The notes under the pieces are model-generated. The model did no database searches and had not been told where the DNA came from. It saw only the letters and a program-made list of their open reading frames with translations. A program made the position numbers and the translations under genes. A DNA stretch of 34,251 bases from contig URGK01000020.1 of assembly GCA_900547295.1 (NCBI GenBank), positions 1-34,251 of the forward strand, written 5' to 3'. Positions 13,048 to 21,578 of this stretch are shown here, in pieces (within the stretch, counting starts at the first letter, position 1; the number at the start of each line of letters is the position of its first letter). Origin of the DNA: an uncultured Eubacteriales bacterium. GTDB lineage: Bacteria; Bacillota; Clostridia; Peptostreptococcales; Anaerovoracaceae.

Positions 13048-14757
13048 TTATAAATCGTGCTTTTCCTCGTTCAGGTATTTATCCATAAGCGCATCAATAT
13101 CTGCTTCTTTTTCAGGAATCGGAGCATCCTTCTTCCTGCCGATAATCGCAAGAACTATGCCTATTACAACAGCTGCAAGTCCCAGCCATTTCAGATATTC
13201 AAGCACCTGCGGGATACTGTCTGAGAACATATCGTAATCATCAGGACCCCATTCACCGTAATCAACCTCATACCACTTGAGCCAGAACTGACCTAAGAAT
13301 GAGAGAGCTCCCGAACATATAAGGAATACACCGACTCTCACTGTATCTCCTGCAGCCAGCTTCGTCTTAGGATTTACAGGGTGATTTTCAGGGTCTGTAA
13401 CCGCAAGACCGCCGAATGCAATCTTAAAGATAAAGTATGCCACAAGACCGCTGAGCAAGGCAAGCAGGCCGACAGCCAGATAGTCGGTACCGTTGATAAG
13501 CAGCGCGATTACCGCTATTACCATCGGGCATCCCGCATAGAATACCATTGCGCCCTTGCCGCCTCTGATATAGTACAGTCCTCTTTCCTTTCTCTTTTCA
13601 AGAGGAAGCTTGCGTCTTAATTTAAGCACTGCAAGAGGAATAATTATATAAATTGCAAGGATAAATACAACCTCCATACTTACAAGTGTTGTAAAATCTG
13701 ACTGGCACAGTATCAGTGTAACTACTGAAAGTGATAAAACTCCTATATAAGGTACGCCTCTTTTCTTTGAAACCTTTACCAGGAACTGAGGGCAAAGGTG
13801 ATCGTCTGCCAGTACGAAGAAGCCTCTTGAGCCTGATGCAAGATATGTATTGAATATCGCGCACTGCGATACGATTGCAACTACAAGGAATACATAGCCC
13901 CATGCCTGACCCAGATGTGTTGTAAGGATTGTCGCATAGCCTATTGACTCGCCGCTGAAGCCGCCGTCTGTTGACCAGAATTCCCAGCTTCCTGCAGGAA
14001 GACTTGCAAGTCCGCCTAAAGTAGGCAGTATGTATGTAAGTGCTACAAGCGGCATTGCTATCATAAGTCCCTTAGGGATTACCTGAGGGTTTTTAACCTC
14101 TCCACCCATATTGGATATGCACTCATATCCGCAGTACATCCATACACATATGCAGATTCCTCCGCCTACACCGTCAATGATGCTGTAGTCCTCAGGAAGC
14201 ACAGGCTCCATGGGATTTGTCTGCCAGTTGATAAAGCCTACTATTGCAACCAGTGCAAATGCCATAACTATGAGGATTGAAAGAATTGTACTTACCTGTC
14301 CAACCTCTTTTAATCCCAGCAGATTGATGATTGTGAAAATAAGGATCATACCTATTTTAACTGCCTGAACGGCAATATCGCTCATAGGTATCATCTGGCT
14401 CACATAGCCTGCTACAAGAGCAACATATGTACCATTGCATATGTATGTGGATACTGTAGCCCACCAGCCGGTCTGAAATCCCCAGAACTCGCCGAAGGCT
14501 TCCTTGGCCCATACATAGACTCCGCCCTCTGACGGAAGAACCGCGCCGCACTCTGCAACCAGATTACTGATAGGATATGCCCATATTATAGGGAATACCA
14601 TCAAAAGAATTAATGTCATACCGGGACCCGATGCAGGTATTATTTCCTCAATACCAAACGCTCCCGCGCCAACAAGACAGTACAGCATAAACACTATTCC
14701 CGATACTTTAATGTCATGCTTTTTCAGTCCTGCAACACCTTGTGTCTGCTGACTCAT
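13048..14757 (-). CDS. APC superfamily amino acid permease
   Basis: The 569-residue product is highly hydrophobic with about 12-14 predicted helices. It begins KKHDIKVSGIVFMLYCLVGAGAFGIEE, where helix 1 holds a Gly-rich unwound segment typical of APC transporters, and continues SEGGVYVWAKEAFGEFWGFQTGWW, a segment common in glutamate/GABA and related exchangers. It should carry amino acids or amines across the cytoplasmic membrane; the exact substrate cannot be read from sequence. The extended C-terminus (last 45 residues, charged) is longer than in a 450-residue permease. It lies downstream of an M28 peptidase gene on the same strand after a 265-base gap, so peptide breakdown and uptake may be linked. 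ATG 14757 follows GGAGG. Confidence 0.88.
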   Translation of the reverse strand: MSQQTQGVAGLKKHDIKVSGIVFMLYCLVGAGAFGIEEIIPASGPGMTLILLMVFPIIWAYPISNLVAECGAVLPSEGGVYVWAKEAFGEFWGFQTGWWATVSTYICNGTYVALVAGYVSQMIPMSDIAVQAVKIGMILIFTIINLLGLKEVGQVSTILSILIVMAFALVAIVGFINWQTNPMEPVLPEDYSIIDGVGGGICICVWMYCGYECISNMGGEVKNPQVIPKGLMIAMPLVALTYILPTLGGLASLPAGSWEFWSTDGGFSGESIGYATILTTHLGQAWGYVFLVVAIVSQCAIFNTYLASGSRGFFVLADDHLCPQFLVKVSKKRGVPYIGVLSLSVVTLILCQSDFTTLVSMEVVFILAIYIIIPLAVLKLRRKLPLEKRKERGLYYIRGGKGAMVFYAGCPMVIAVIALLINGTDYLAVGLLALLSGLVAYFIFKIAFGGLAVTDPENHPVNPKTKLAAGDTVRVGVFLICSGALSFLGQFWLKWYEVDYGEWGPDDYDMFSDSIPQVLEYLKWLGLAAVVIGIVLAIIGRKKDAPIPEKEADIDALMDKYLNEEKHDL

Positions 14758-14979
14758 TTGTTAACCTCCAAAAAATATAAAATAAGATAAATGCAATGCA
14801 GAGCATTTCTATGTTGCTCTGCCAACGAATTGAAAGGGCACTCAAAACGTTTATACCTATGTATAGCACCTATTTATCCTGTTTTGCAATAGCACAAGGG
14901 TGTTAATTATCTAAAAATTCATAATTTCCGCAAGTCTGTAAGCGCCAACTGCAAGGTAATATCTTTTATCTTTTCAAGA

Positions 14980-15002
14980 AAGGCCCTGTGAAAGAGCCTT
15001 CC
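14980..15002 (-). terminator. Weak terminator-like hairpin after the M28 peptidase gene
   Basis: On the minus strand GGAAGGCTC and GGGCCTTTC form a short stem, but no strong T run follows. Read-through into the permease gene is possible. Confidence 0.4.
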
Positions 15003-15022
15003 TGTATATTGCCGTTATTTCC

Positions 15023-17167
15023 TTATTTCATCAGCTTTGCAACCTTTGCCATATCCTTGACTTCTCTGTCAGCATACAGCTTGATGTTCTTCATAGTGTC
15101 TGCAAGAGCACTCTCATATACATTTGTCACTGCCTTGTAGTCTATGTCATTTTCTGCTTCGGCATCTCTTGCCAGCTTGTGAGTTGTTTCACCTGTATAT
15201 ACAATCGGCGGCATTGCATCTGTTCCCCAATAAGTCTTATCTGTTGAGATATATTTCTGGTCGTACATCTGCATAATATCAGTAGCAGGCTTTACTCCGA
15301 ATATATAGTAGTTATATTCAATAACACCGTTCAGGTTGTAAAGCACATCAAGAGCTCCTGTTTCGTCGTCATTGTACAGTTCTTCTTTTTCAAGAGCTGC
15401 AATTGCTCCCTGCAGGACTTCCGCGTTGGTGTTGATTGTAGGATGTCCGTATGCAACATCATCAGGGCTTGTTTCCATAAACGCTTTCTGGATTTCAGCA
15501 AATACCTTGAGTGTCTGCTTGTTTAATTTCTTACCCTCTGCTCTGATTGCATCAGTATCATCTCCTGCTGCCATTGCTTTTTCATAAGCCGCATTAATGT
15601 CAGCAATCTTCTTGTTGTAAGCTTCTGCTGCAGCCTTCATGTCTGCAAGAGCAGCCTTGTAGCCTTCTGTATCAACATCAGCATCCTTTGCAAGCTCCTC
15701 ATTCAGGTTCTTTTCAAGACGATCGCATGTCTGAGTCATATCAAGCTCAAGCGCAGGAGTCTTGTCGATATAGATTGCATAAGTTCCGAACCAGTAGAGG
15801 TTGCCGAGCATTGTTTCTTCTGACCATGTGTCTTTGTCGTCATCTATAGTATGGTATCTCTGGCACATAAATTTGTCGCCTAAGAAGCCGTTTAACATAT
15901 ACGGCACGCCGTGCCATCTGTAGGATACACCATCTTCCATATTGCTTGCATCAACTGACTCTGCATCCAGTTTTATGTCTGTCTGTGCAACAAGTCCGGA
16001 CTCGCTTATAAGCATTTTGCTCATTGTAGCAAATTCAGGAACACATGAAACTCTAAGAGTTTTGTCCTGTGGCTCAAAAGCAGGAAGCTCGCAGTTAAGC
16101 ATTGCTATTGTTTTCTTGGCCCATTCAGGTTTTTCTGTATGGATCATTCCCCATGCGCCGGTTGTCCAGTCAAACTGAGCGTCTGTTGAACCCCATTCCT
16201 CTGCGCCGTGCGCAACAACTGCGATATCGTTTTCAGGAACATATCCTGAGTCTATCATGGCCTTGGCTATAGTGAAATCCATACCGATTGCAGCGCAGTC
16301 ATCCTGGAAGCCGTACCAGTATTTATCGTAGTGACCTGACAGCATAATCTGCTGATCTGAGGATTTACCTTTGATATATCCAACTACATTATAGGAAGTG
16401 CCTTTATCAGGTTCAAACTCGGCATCTACCATAAGAGTCGCCTTGTTGTTGCCCGCTTCAATGGCTTTAAGAACGTCCTGTGCCTGATTATAGCTTATTG
16501 CTACTGTAGGGATAAGGTCTGCGCAGCATATATCCTGAACATTTGCAGTATCTTCATTAAGTTCGCCGTAGCCGCTGTTTGCATAACTTACAAGTGCTGC
16601 AGCACCTTTTTCGTGAGCCTGTCTTATGTAGCCGTCAATCCATGACTCATTGGCCTGGTCAACCTGTGCGATAACTATTTTATCCTTGACATCAAGACCG
16701 TCATAGTCTGCCTCAAAGCCTGTGCCCACATTAACGATTTCTGCTGTAATTCCGTCCTTGTCTGTACCTGAGCACTGATATGCCGCAGGGGTCAGATCTA
16801 TTTCTGTTCCGTCAACTGTAAGGCTTGAATCATTGAACTGGAATTTATCAACTTTTGTCGGAATTTTTTCAATATCGGTAAGTCCGATCTTCTCCATTTC
16901 TTCTGCAAGGAAATCTGCACATCTGTGTTCTGCATCCGAGCCTGCAGTTCTCCAGCCCAGTTCGCAGTCCCAGTATTCCTCATCATATGCAAGTTTTTCT
17001 GTCAGATCGTATGCATATTCAATATCTATTGCATTTACATACTTCTCAACATCTGCTGCCATTGACAGGTCCGAGTCTATGCTTACACCTTTGTCGCCGC
17101 ATCCGGTAAAGCACATCACAATTGTCACTGTCAGCGCCAGTATTAACGCCAATCCTTTTCTTTTCAT
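15023..17167 (-). CDS. Secreted M28-family metallopeptidase lipoprotein
   Basis: The 714-residue product starts with a lipoprotein signal (hydrophobic 5-19, lipobox FTGC with Cys23), so it should be anchored outside the membrane. A PA-like insert (about 115-250) is followed by the M28 zinc peptidase core: GHYDKYWYGFQDDCAA (His279, Asp289), AHGAEEWGS (Glu323-Glu324), LNCELPAF, and a later His in QRYHTIDDD. This matches the H-D-E-(D/E)-H ligand order of aminopeptidase Y/S-type enzymes. The C-terminal 200 residues are helical and charged. I chose ATG 17167 because GAGGAGG lies 6 bases upstream; the ATG at 17173 is too close. The gene has its own strong promoter and follows a membrane LuxR-type regulator. 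It likely releases amino acids from peptides for the nearby permease. Confidence 0.88.
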   Translation of the reverse strand: MKRKGLALILALTVTIVMCFTGCGDKGVSIDSDLSMAADVEKYVNAIDIEYAYDLTEKLAYDEEYWDCELGWRTAGSDAEHRCADFLAEEMEKIGLTDIEKIPTKVDKFQFNDSSLTVDGTEIDLTPAAYQCSGTDKDGITAEIVNVGTGFEADYDGLDVKDKIVIAQVDQANESWIDGYIRQAHEKGAAALVSYANSGYGELNEDTANVQDICCADLIPTVAISYNQAQDVLKAIEAGNNKATLMVDAEFEPDKGTSYNVVGYIKGKSSDQQIMLSGHYDKYWYGFQDDCAAIGMDFTIAKAMIDSGYVPENDIAVVAHGAEEWGSTDAQFDWTTGAWGMIHTEKPEWAKKTIAMLNCELPAFEPQDKTLRVSCVPEFATMSKMLISESGLVAQTDIKLDAESVDASNMEDGVSYRWHGVPYMLNGFLGDKFMCQRYHTIDDDKDTWSEETMLGNLYWFGTYAIYIDKTPALELDMTQTCDRLEKNLNEELAKDADVDTEGYKAALADMKAAAEAYNKKIADINAAYEKAMAAGDDTDAIRAEGKKLNKQTLKVFAEIQKAFMETSPDDVAYGHPTINTNAEVLQGAIAALEKEELYNDDETGALDVLYNLNGVIEYNYYIFGVKPATDIMQMYDQKYISTDKTYWGTDAMPPIVYTGETTHKLARDAEAENDIDYKAVTNVYESALADTMKNIKLYADREVKDMAKVAKLMK

Positions 17168-17209
17168 TTCCATTCCTCCTCGTTAAAATCAAAGCTGTTT
17201 TCTCTAACA

Positions 17210-17238
17210 ACAGTATCACTCATCAAGTTTTCTGTCAA
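17210..17238 (-). promoter_or_regulatory. Promoter of the M28 peptidase gene
   Basis: Minus strand: perfect -35 TTGACA (17238-17233), 17-base spacer, -10 TACTGT (17215-17210). Confidence 0.7.
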
Positions 17239-17340
17239 TTCTTTTTTTTCGCACAGTTCGCTCTTGTCACCTCTTTTTCAGCAGCAATCCCTACCGCTTT
17301 TCATTAAAAAATCAAGGCTCATCTGCTTTTTATACTTTGT

Positions 17341-17377
17341 GAAAAATTTTAAAGGCCGCCTTTTGGGGGCAGCCTTT
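17341..17377 (-). terminator. Terminator after the first membrane LuxR gene
   Basis: On the minus strand AAAGGCTGCC and GGCGGCCTTT form a 10-base stem, followed by AAAATTTTTC. Confidence 0.8.
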
Positions 17378-17380
17378 GGA

Positions 17381-18352
17381 CTATATATTCACTTTGTTTA
17401 TATTTGCAATCTTGAACAGAACCTCATGTCTGTTTGCCGTTCCTGTTTTTTTGAAGATACTGTTGATGTGTCGTTTAACGGTATTCTCTGAGATAAACAG
17501 TTTCTCTGCAATCTGCGGATTGCTTAGTCCTGCATTAAGAAGCTCTATGACTTCTCTTTCTCTTTGAGAAAGTCCATATTTGTCAGATATAGCGGCTATT
17601 GCATCGACTGATGCAATCTCTTTTTCTCTGAGCCTGAGCGGATCTTTTTTGTAGAAATAATATATGAGCGCACAGCTGAACACCGCAGTGATAAGAATAA
17701 GCGGATCCAGTGCATATATCGACATAAGATTTTCCTCTGTTTCAAACCATACACTGTAGTCCCAGTAAATAATCCATATCATATAACCTATAAGAATCCC
17801 TGAAAGAATAAGGTTTACCGCCCTGCCGATGCTCTTTTGGAATTTTTTAAAAAAAGCAGCCATGCAGATAATGCCTATAGCAATTATAGCTATATTGTAT
17901 GACAGATTTAAAATCTGAAGCACCACTTTGCCAATCCCGCTCTGAACGTGAAGCATAAATGAGTCATATCTGCCCAGCATAAGCGAAAGTATCTGCGATA
18001 AAATCTCATATATTACAGAAACCGCTATGACAAGCTTCATCGATATCTGCTCTCTCATATCCGCCTGCACCACAAGCAGATAGACCCACGCCGTAACAAC
18101 TGCGCAGAACATAATATCGGAAACCGTAATCATTGCAAACACAATTCCGCCGGAGGTGCTTCCGTCAAGATAATAGTATACTATGAAATCTATTATCATA
18201 AAAACAAACACCGCCGCCGTAAACAGATACAGCGCCTTGTGTTTTTCGTCTTTCTCTCTTGCACTCAGTATTAATGTCAGCGAAAATGTGATTCCGCTCA
18301 GAATTATTACTGCAATATAAAGGAAATTATAAAAGTCACTCGATAAAAACAT
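17381..18352 (-). CDS. Membrane-anchored LuxR-type helix-turn-helix regulator (copy 1)
   Basis: The 323-residue product has about seven hydrophobic segments in its first 240 residues, starting at residue 8, and a C-terminal LuxR/GerE domain (about 258-318: LSQREREVIELLNAGLSNPQIAEKLFISENTVKRHINSIFKKTG). No response-regulator receiver domain is present, so the membrane part itself probably senses the signal. It matches in layout and ending the second protein at 27542-28495, so the two are paralogs. Copy 1 sits directly upstream of the M28 lipoprotein peptidase, and copy 2 upstream of a lipoprotein amidohydrolase. It starts 65 bases after the AraC gene with no clear terminator between, so those two may be cotranscribed. 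ATG follows CAGGAG. Confidence 0.88.
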   Translation of the reverse strand: MFLSSDFYNFLYIAVIILSGITFSLTLILSAREKDEKHKALYLFTAAVFVFMIIDFIVYYYLDGSTSGGIVFAMITVSDIMFCAVVTAWVYLLVVQADMREQISMKLVIAVSVIYEILSQILSLMLGRYDSFMLHVQSGIGKVVLQILNLSYNIAIIAIGIICMAAFFKKFQKSIGRAVNLILSGILIGYMIWIIYWDYSVWFETEENLMSIYALDPLILITAVFSCALIYYFYKKDPLRLREKEIASVDAIAAISDKYGLSQREREVIELLNAGLSNPQIAEKLFISENTVKRHINSIFKKTGTANRHEVLFKIANINKVNI

Positions 18353-18417
18353 TTACTTCTCCTGAAAAAAGTTTCCTTCAAAAAGTATATCACATATCCT
18401 TGAGATTTAACAGGGCA

Positions 18418-19383
18418 TTATTTGATGTCTGACAATTTAAGCTGAAGCTCCGCCTGATAATATGAAATCAGATCATCAAGCTCATCTCTTATCTCCGCTA
18501 TATCTATTTCCCTGTTGGCAACATTGCTGAGAGCATATTCTCTGTAAAGCTTCCGGTGGTTAAGCGGAGTGTGTCCGTACCACTGTTTGAATGCACGATA
18601 AAAATATTTGGGATCTGAAAACCCGCTCTGATAGGATATATCGGTAATGCTCATATCCGTTGTGAGAAGCAAAAGCTCCGCCTTGTATACTCTGATATAT
18701 GTTCTGAGCCCGCGAAGTCCCAGAAACGATGTTTTCTTCAGAAACTGCGACAGATAATTGGGGTTTATATGCTCTAAAGCGCCCAGTTCCTCTATAGTCA
18801 TACGTCCTCGGGTGTTCTTATAGATATACGCAAATATATGCTCGAATCTGGTCTTGGCATCGTCGGGAAACTGATTGGGGTCGTTCATCCAGTAAAACAC
18901 CGAGAAATTCTCCTCCACTATGTTCATAATCTGCACGGCAGTTCTGTTGATGATGCTTTTCTTCTCATCCTCGCCGTATCTTGGCGAAATGTAGGTATAA
19001 AACATAGTCAGCAGCAGCTTATGCATATAGTCTATCTTTTTTTCCATTGAAGGATGTATCTCTCCCTTGTGGCATACAAATGACATATTTACAAGATCGC
19101 TGTTTCCAAACAGCTCCGAGGTCTGGTCTATATAGAAGGAAATCAGCAGGTTCTCCTCATCAGAGAATATACAGTGAACATCATCCGTATCTATAAGGAT
19201 TATCTCTCCTTCCTTTACCGTCAGCTCCTCGTATGCAATTCTGATGTTGATATTGCCTCTGACGCAGAACACAACTTCCAGACAGTCGCTGTGAAAATGC
19301 GCCGCCTCGTGAACAGCCTCGTAGATTTTAAAACCCATCGGAGTTCCCTCGATTAAATCTGTTTTTTCTCGTGATATTAACAT
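18418..19383 (-). CDS. AraC family transcriptional regulator with cupin sensor domain
   Basis: The 321-residue product has an N-terminal cupin-like part (about 15-100: AAHFHSDCLEVVFCVRGNINIRI, then EGEIILIDTDDVH) and two C-terminal helix-turn-helix motifs (about 190-285: MTIEELGALEHINPNYLSQFLKK and MSITDISYQSGFSDPKYFYRAFKQWYGHTPLNHRK). The last 35 residues form an acidic tail beyond the usual end. It is transcribed away from the saccharopine-dehydrogenase-like gene across a 164-base region, which suggests that it controls that gene, the LuxR gene, or both. ATG follows GAGGA. Confidence 0.9.
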   Translation of the reverse strand: MLISREKTDLIEGTPMGFKIYEAVHEAAHFHSDCLEVVFCVRGNINIRIAYEELTVKEGEIILIDTDDVHCIFSDEENLLISFYIDQTSELFGNSDLVNMSFVCHKGEIHPSMEKKIDYMHKLLLTMFYTYISPRYGEDEKKSIINRTAVQIMNIVEENFSVFYWMNDPNQFPDDAKTRFEHIFAYIYKNTRGRMTIEELGALEHINPNYLSQFLKKTSFLGLRGLRTYIRVYKAELLLLTTDMSITDISYQSGFSDPKYFYRAFKQWYGHTPLNHRKLYREYALSNVANREIDIAEIRDELDDLISYYQAELQLKLSDIK

Positions 19384-19468
19384 AAAATCCTCATTTATAG
19401 TCGTTTTTTTATATAATTATATCAAAACTGCGATAAAACGTCTATGGTTTTGTTCATCGTCATATGGC

Positions 19469-19474
19469 TATAAT
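19469..19474 (+). promoter_or_regulatory. -10 element of the saccharopine-dehydrogenase-like gene
   Basis: TATAAT at 19469-19474 is the best -10 box before the gene at 19548. The -35 position is poor, which fits a promoter that needs an activator such as the divergent AraC protein. Confidence 0.5.
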
Positions 19475-19547
19475 ATTATTAACAAAGGGCGCTCAATTAA
19501 AAATATTCCGAAAACCATTTTCAAAATTAAGTGAGGTGTAAAGTAAA

Positions 19548-20783
19548 ATGGGTAAAAAGATATTAATCGTAGGCGTTGGAGCACAGGGCTCAACAGTTGC
19601 ACAGAGAATGGACGAAGAACCGAACGTTGAAAAAATCATATGTGCGGATGCAGACCATAAGGCTGTAGATGAATTAGTTAAAATTCTTAAAAAAGCTGAA
19701 GGTACTTATATTGATGCTAACGATATTGACAGTATCGCCAAGGCAGGTGAAGGCGTTGACCTTATCGTAAACGCTCTTCCTATTCAGTTTGGACAGAATG
19801 TTTTAGAGGCGGCTCTTAAAGTTAAAGCAAATTATCAGGACTTTGCAGCAACAGACGTACTCAACGGGCAGTGGTACGAATGGTGGCCTGACTGTGTACA
19901 GCAGCTTTATACAGACTACGGCAAAAAATTCGCTGAAATCGGCAAAATGGCAATAATGGGCACAGGCTCGGCACCGGGATTAATGTGCGTTGTAACCAAG
20001 AAGAACATGCAGCTTCTTGATACCTGCGATGACATTCTTATGATGGTATACGAAGGTGTTGAAGCTAAGAGATTTCTGCCTTTCTGGTGGTCACCGTTTA
20101 CAGCATTATCCGATATGACAGACCCTACATTCGCACTCAGGGACGGTGTTATGGTTGAAACAGAACCTCATTCACTTCCTGTAACAAGACACTTCAAGGG
20201 CTGTCAGAAGGAAGTTACATTAGTAGAACACGCGCACGATGAAACAGTATACATGGGAATAAACAAGGATACTCATTTCAAGGGAGCCAAGAATATAAAC
20301 TTTAAATACGGCGGTGTAGGCATTGACTTCTCAACTCCTCTTTACAGAGCAGGACTTCTGAGCAGAGAAGAAGAAACCTACAAGGGACATACATTTGTAC
20401 CGTTTGATGTGATTTTATCTCACATTCCGCCTGCACCTAAATACCACGATGAAATCAAGGAAATCCTTGATGAAGGTCTGGTTAAGGACGAGGGCGCATT
20501 TGTATCCGAAGCTATAGGTACAAAAGACGGCAAGAAAGTTCTGGTTGAAACATATGTATATGCTCCGGGCTGCGTAGAAAGCTTTGAAAGAGCAGGCATT
20601 ACAGGCGAGCAGTATATGACAGGTCAGTGCGGTTCACTGTTTACAAAGATGTTTGTAAATGACGACTACACTCAGACAGGTCTGATTTCATCAGATATGC
20701 TTACATATGAAGAATGTGACAAGTATCTTGCTTATGCGGCAGCGCTTGACATTACATCAGAAACAGAGGTAATTCCTTTATAA
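19548..20783 (+). CDS. Saccharopine dehydrogenase family NAD(P)-dependent enzyme
   Basis: The 411-residue product has an N-terminal Rossmann fold (GVGAQGSTVAQRM at 8-20, acidic residue in ICADAD at the end of strand 2) and the saccharopine-dehydrogenase-like core (LIVNALPIQFGQNVLEAAL, then GTGSAPGLMCVV). Family members oxidise or reduce C-N bonds of amino acid derivatives such as saccharopine or carboxy-polyamines; the substrate here cannot be fixed from sequence. It has a good ribosome binding site (GAGGTG) and stands alone between a promoter and a strong terminator. The divergent AraC gene and the AGCS symporter nearby point to amino acid catabolism. Confidence 0.88.
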   Translation: MGKKILIVGVGAQGSTVAQRMDEEPNVEKIICADADHKAVDELVKILKKAEGTYIDANDIDSIAKAGEGVDLIVNALPIQFGQNVLEAALKVKANYQDFAATDVLNGQWYEWWPDCVQQLYTDYGKKFAEIGKMAIMGTGSAPGLMCVVTKKNMQLLDTCDDILMMVYEGVEAKRFLPFWWSPFTALSDMTDPTFALRDGVMVETEPHSLPVTRHFKGCQKEVTLVEHAHDETVYMGINKDTHFKGAKNINFKYGGVGIDFSTPLYRAGLLSREEETYKGHTFVPFDVILSHIPPAPKYHDEIKEILDEGLVKDEGAFVSEAIGTKDGKKVLVETYVYAPGCVESFERAGITGEQYMTGQCGSLFTKMFVNDDYTQTGLISSDMLTYEECDKYLAYAAALDITSETEVIPL

Positions 20784-20825
20784 TATAGAAGCATTTCCTT
20801 TTATAACATAATAATTGCATAGTTT

Positions 20826-20865
20826 GACACGCTGCGGTCTGCCTGACTGCAGTGTTGTTTTTTTT
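20826..20865 (+). terminator. Terminator after the saccharopine-dehydrogenase-like gene
   Basis: CACGCTGCGGTC pairs with GACTGCAGTG (2-base bulge) around TGCCT, followed by a run of eight T. Confidence 0.8.
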
Positions 20866-20928
20866 CTGTTATTGTGCTAAAATCTATTTGTTGGTTTTTG
20901 CAGCATCAGTTACAAAGGAGAAATTTTT

Positions 20929-21480
20929 ATGTATTATGAAATAGACATTGCAGGCAAAAAAAGAAATCTTCAACTTTATGAGGTAGGTGAAAATACGGAT
21001 ATTGCCGCATTTATACTTTTTGGCGATGTTGAAATCACGCAGCACGCTGCCGCAAAGCTTCTTGAAAAGGCTCCTGATTTTGATATTATGCTTACAGCAG
21101 AGGCTAAGAGCATACCTCTGATTTATGAAATGGCAAGACAGGCCGGTATGAATGACTATATCGTGGCGCGCAAGGGCGTCAAGGTATATATGGAAAACGT
21201 GCTTTCCGTAGAGGTTAAGTCAATAACTACAGATCATATTCAGCATCTGTATCTGGGAGATAATGAAGTTTCGAAAATCAAGGGCAAAAAAGTCCTTATT
21301 ATAGATGATGTTATCAGCACAGGCGAGTCCCTTGCGGCTATGGAGGAGCTGGTTAAAGAAGCCGGCGGTATCACAGTGGGCAAAATGACAGTTTTAGCCG
21401 AGGGTGACGCCAAAAACAGAGATGATATCATATTCTTAGGAGAGCTTCCGCTGTTTGACGGACAGGGGCAGGTCAAGTAA
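20929..21480 (+). CDS. Adenine-phosphoribosyltransferase-like protein
   Basis: The 183-residue product has the type I phosphoribosyltransferase fold with the PRPP-binding loop VLIIDDVISTGES (about 122-134), and resembles adenine phosphoribosyltransferase in LTAEAKSIPLIYEMARQAG and YIVARKGVKVYM. APRT makes AMP from adenine and PRPP in the cytosol. The N-terminal 40 residues differ from the classical apt gene product, and some clostridial genomes carry such paralogs beside a separate apt, so the base used is uncertain. It has a good AAAGGAG site and ends at its own terminator. Confidence 0.85.
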   Translation: MYYEIDIAGKKRNLQLYEVGENTDIAAFILFGDVEITQHAAAKLLEKAPDFDIMLTAEAKSIPLIYEMARQAGMNDYIVARKGVKVYMENVLSVEVKSITTDHIQHLYLGDNEVSKIKGKKVLIIDDVISTGESLAAMEELVKEAGGITVGKMTVLAEGDAKNRDDIIFLGELPLFDGQGQVK

Positions 21481-21517
21481 ACTTTGACAAAATCTTATAA
21501 TTGTAGTAATATTAGAG

Positions 21518-21547
21518 TCTGTGGGCATTCCCCCACAGATTTTTTTG
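21518..21547 (+). terminator. Terminator after the phosphoribosyltransferase gene
   Basis: TCTGTGGG at 21518-21525 and CCCACAGA at 21532-21539 form a perfect 8-bp stem, then a T run. Confidence 0.9.
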
Positions 21548-21578
21548 TTCTATTTTATATAAAAGGAGTGACTTATTT

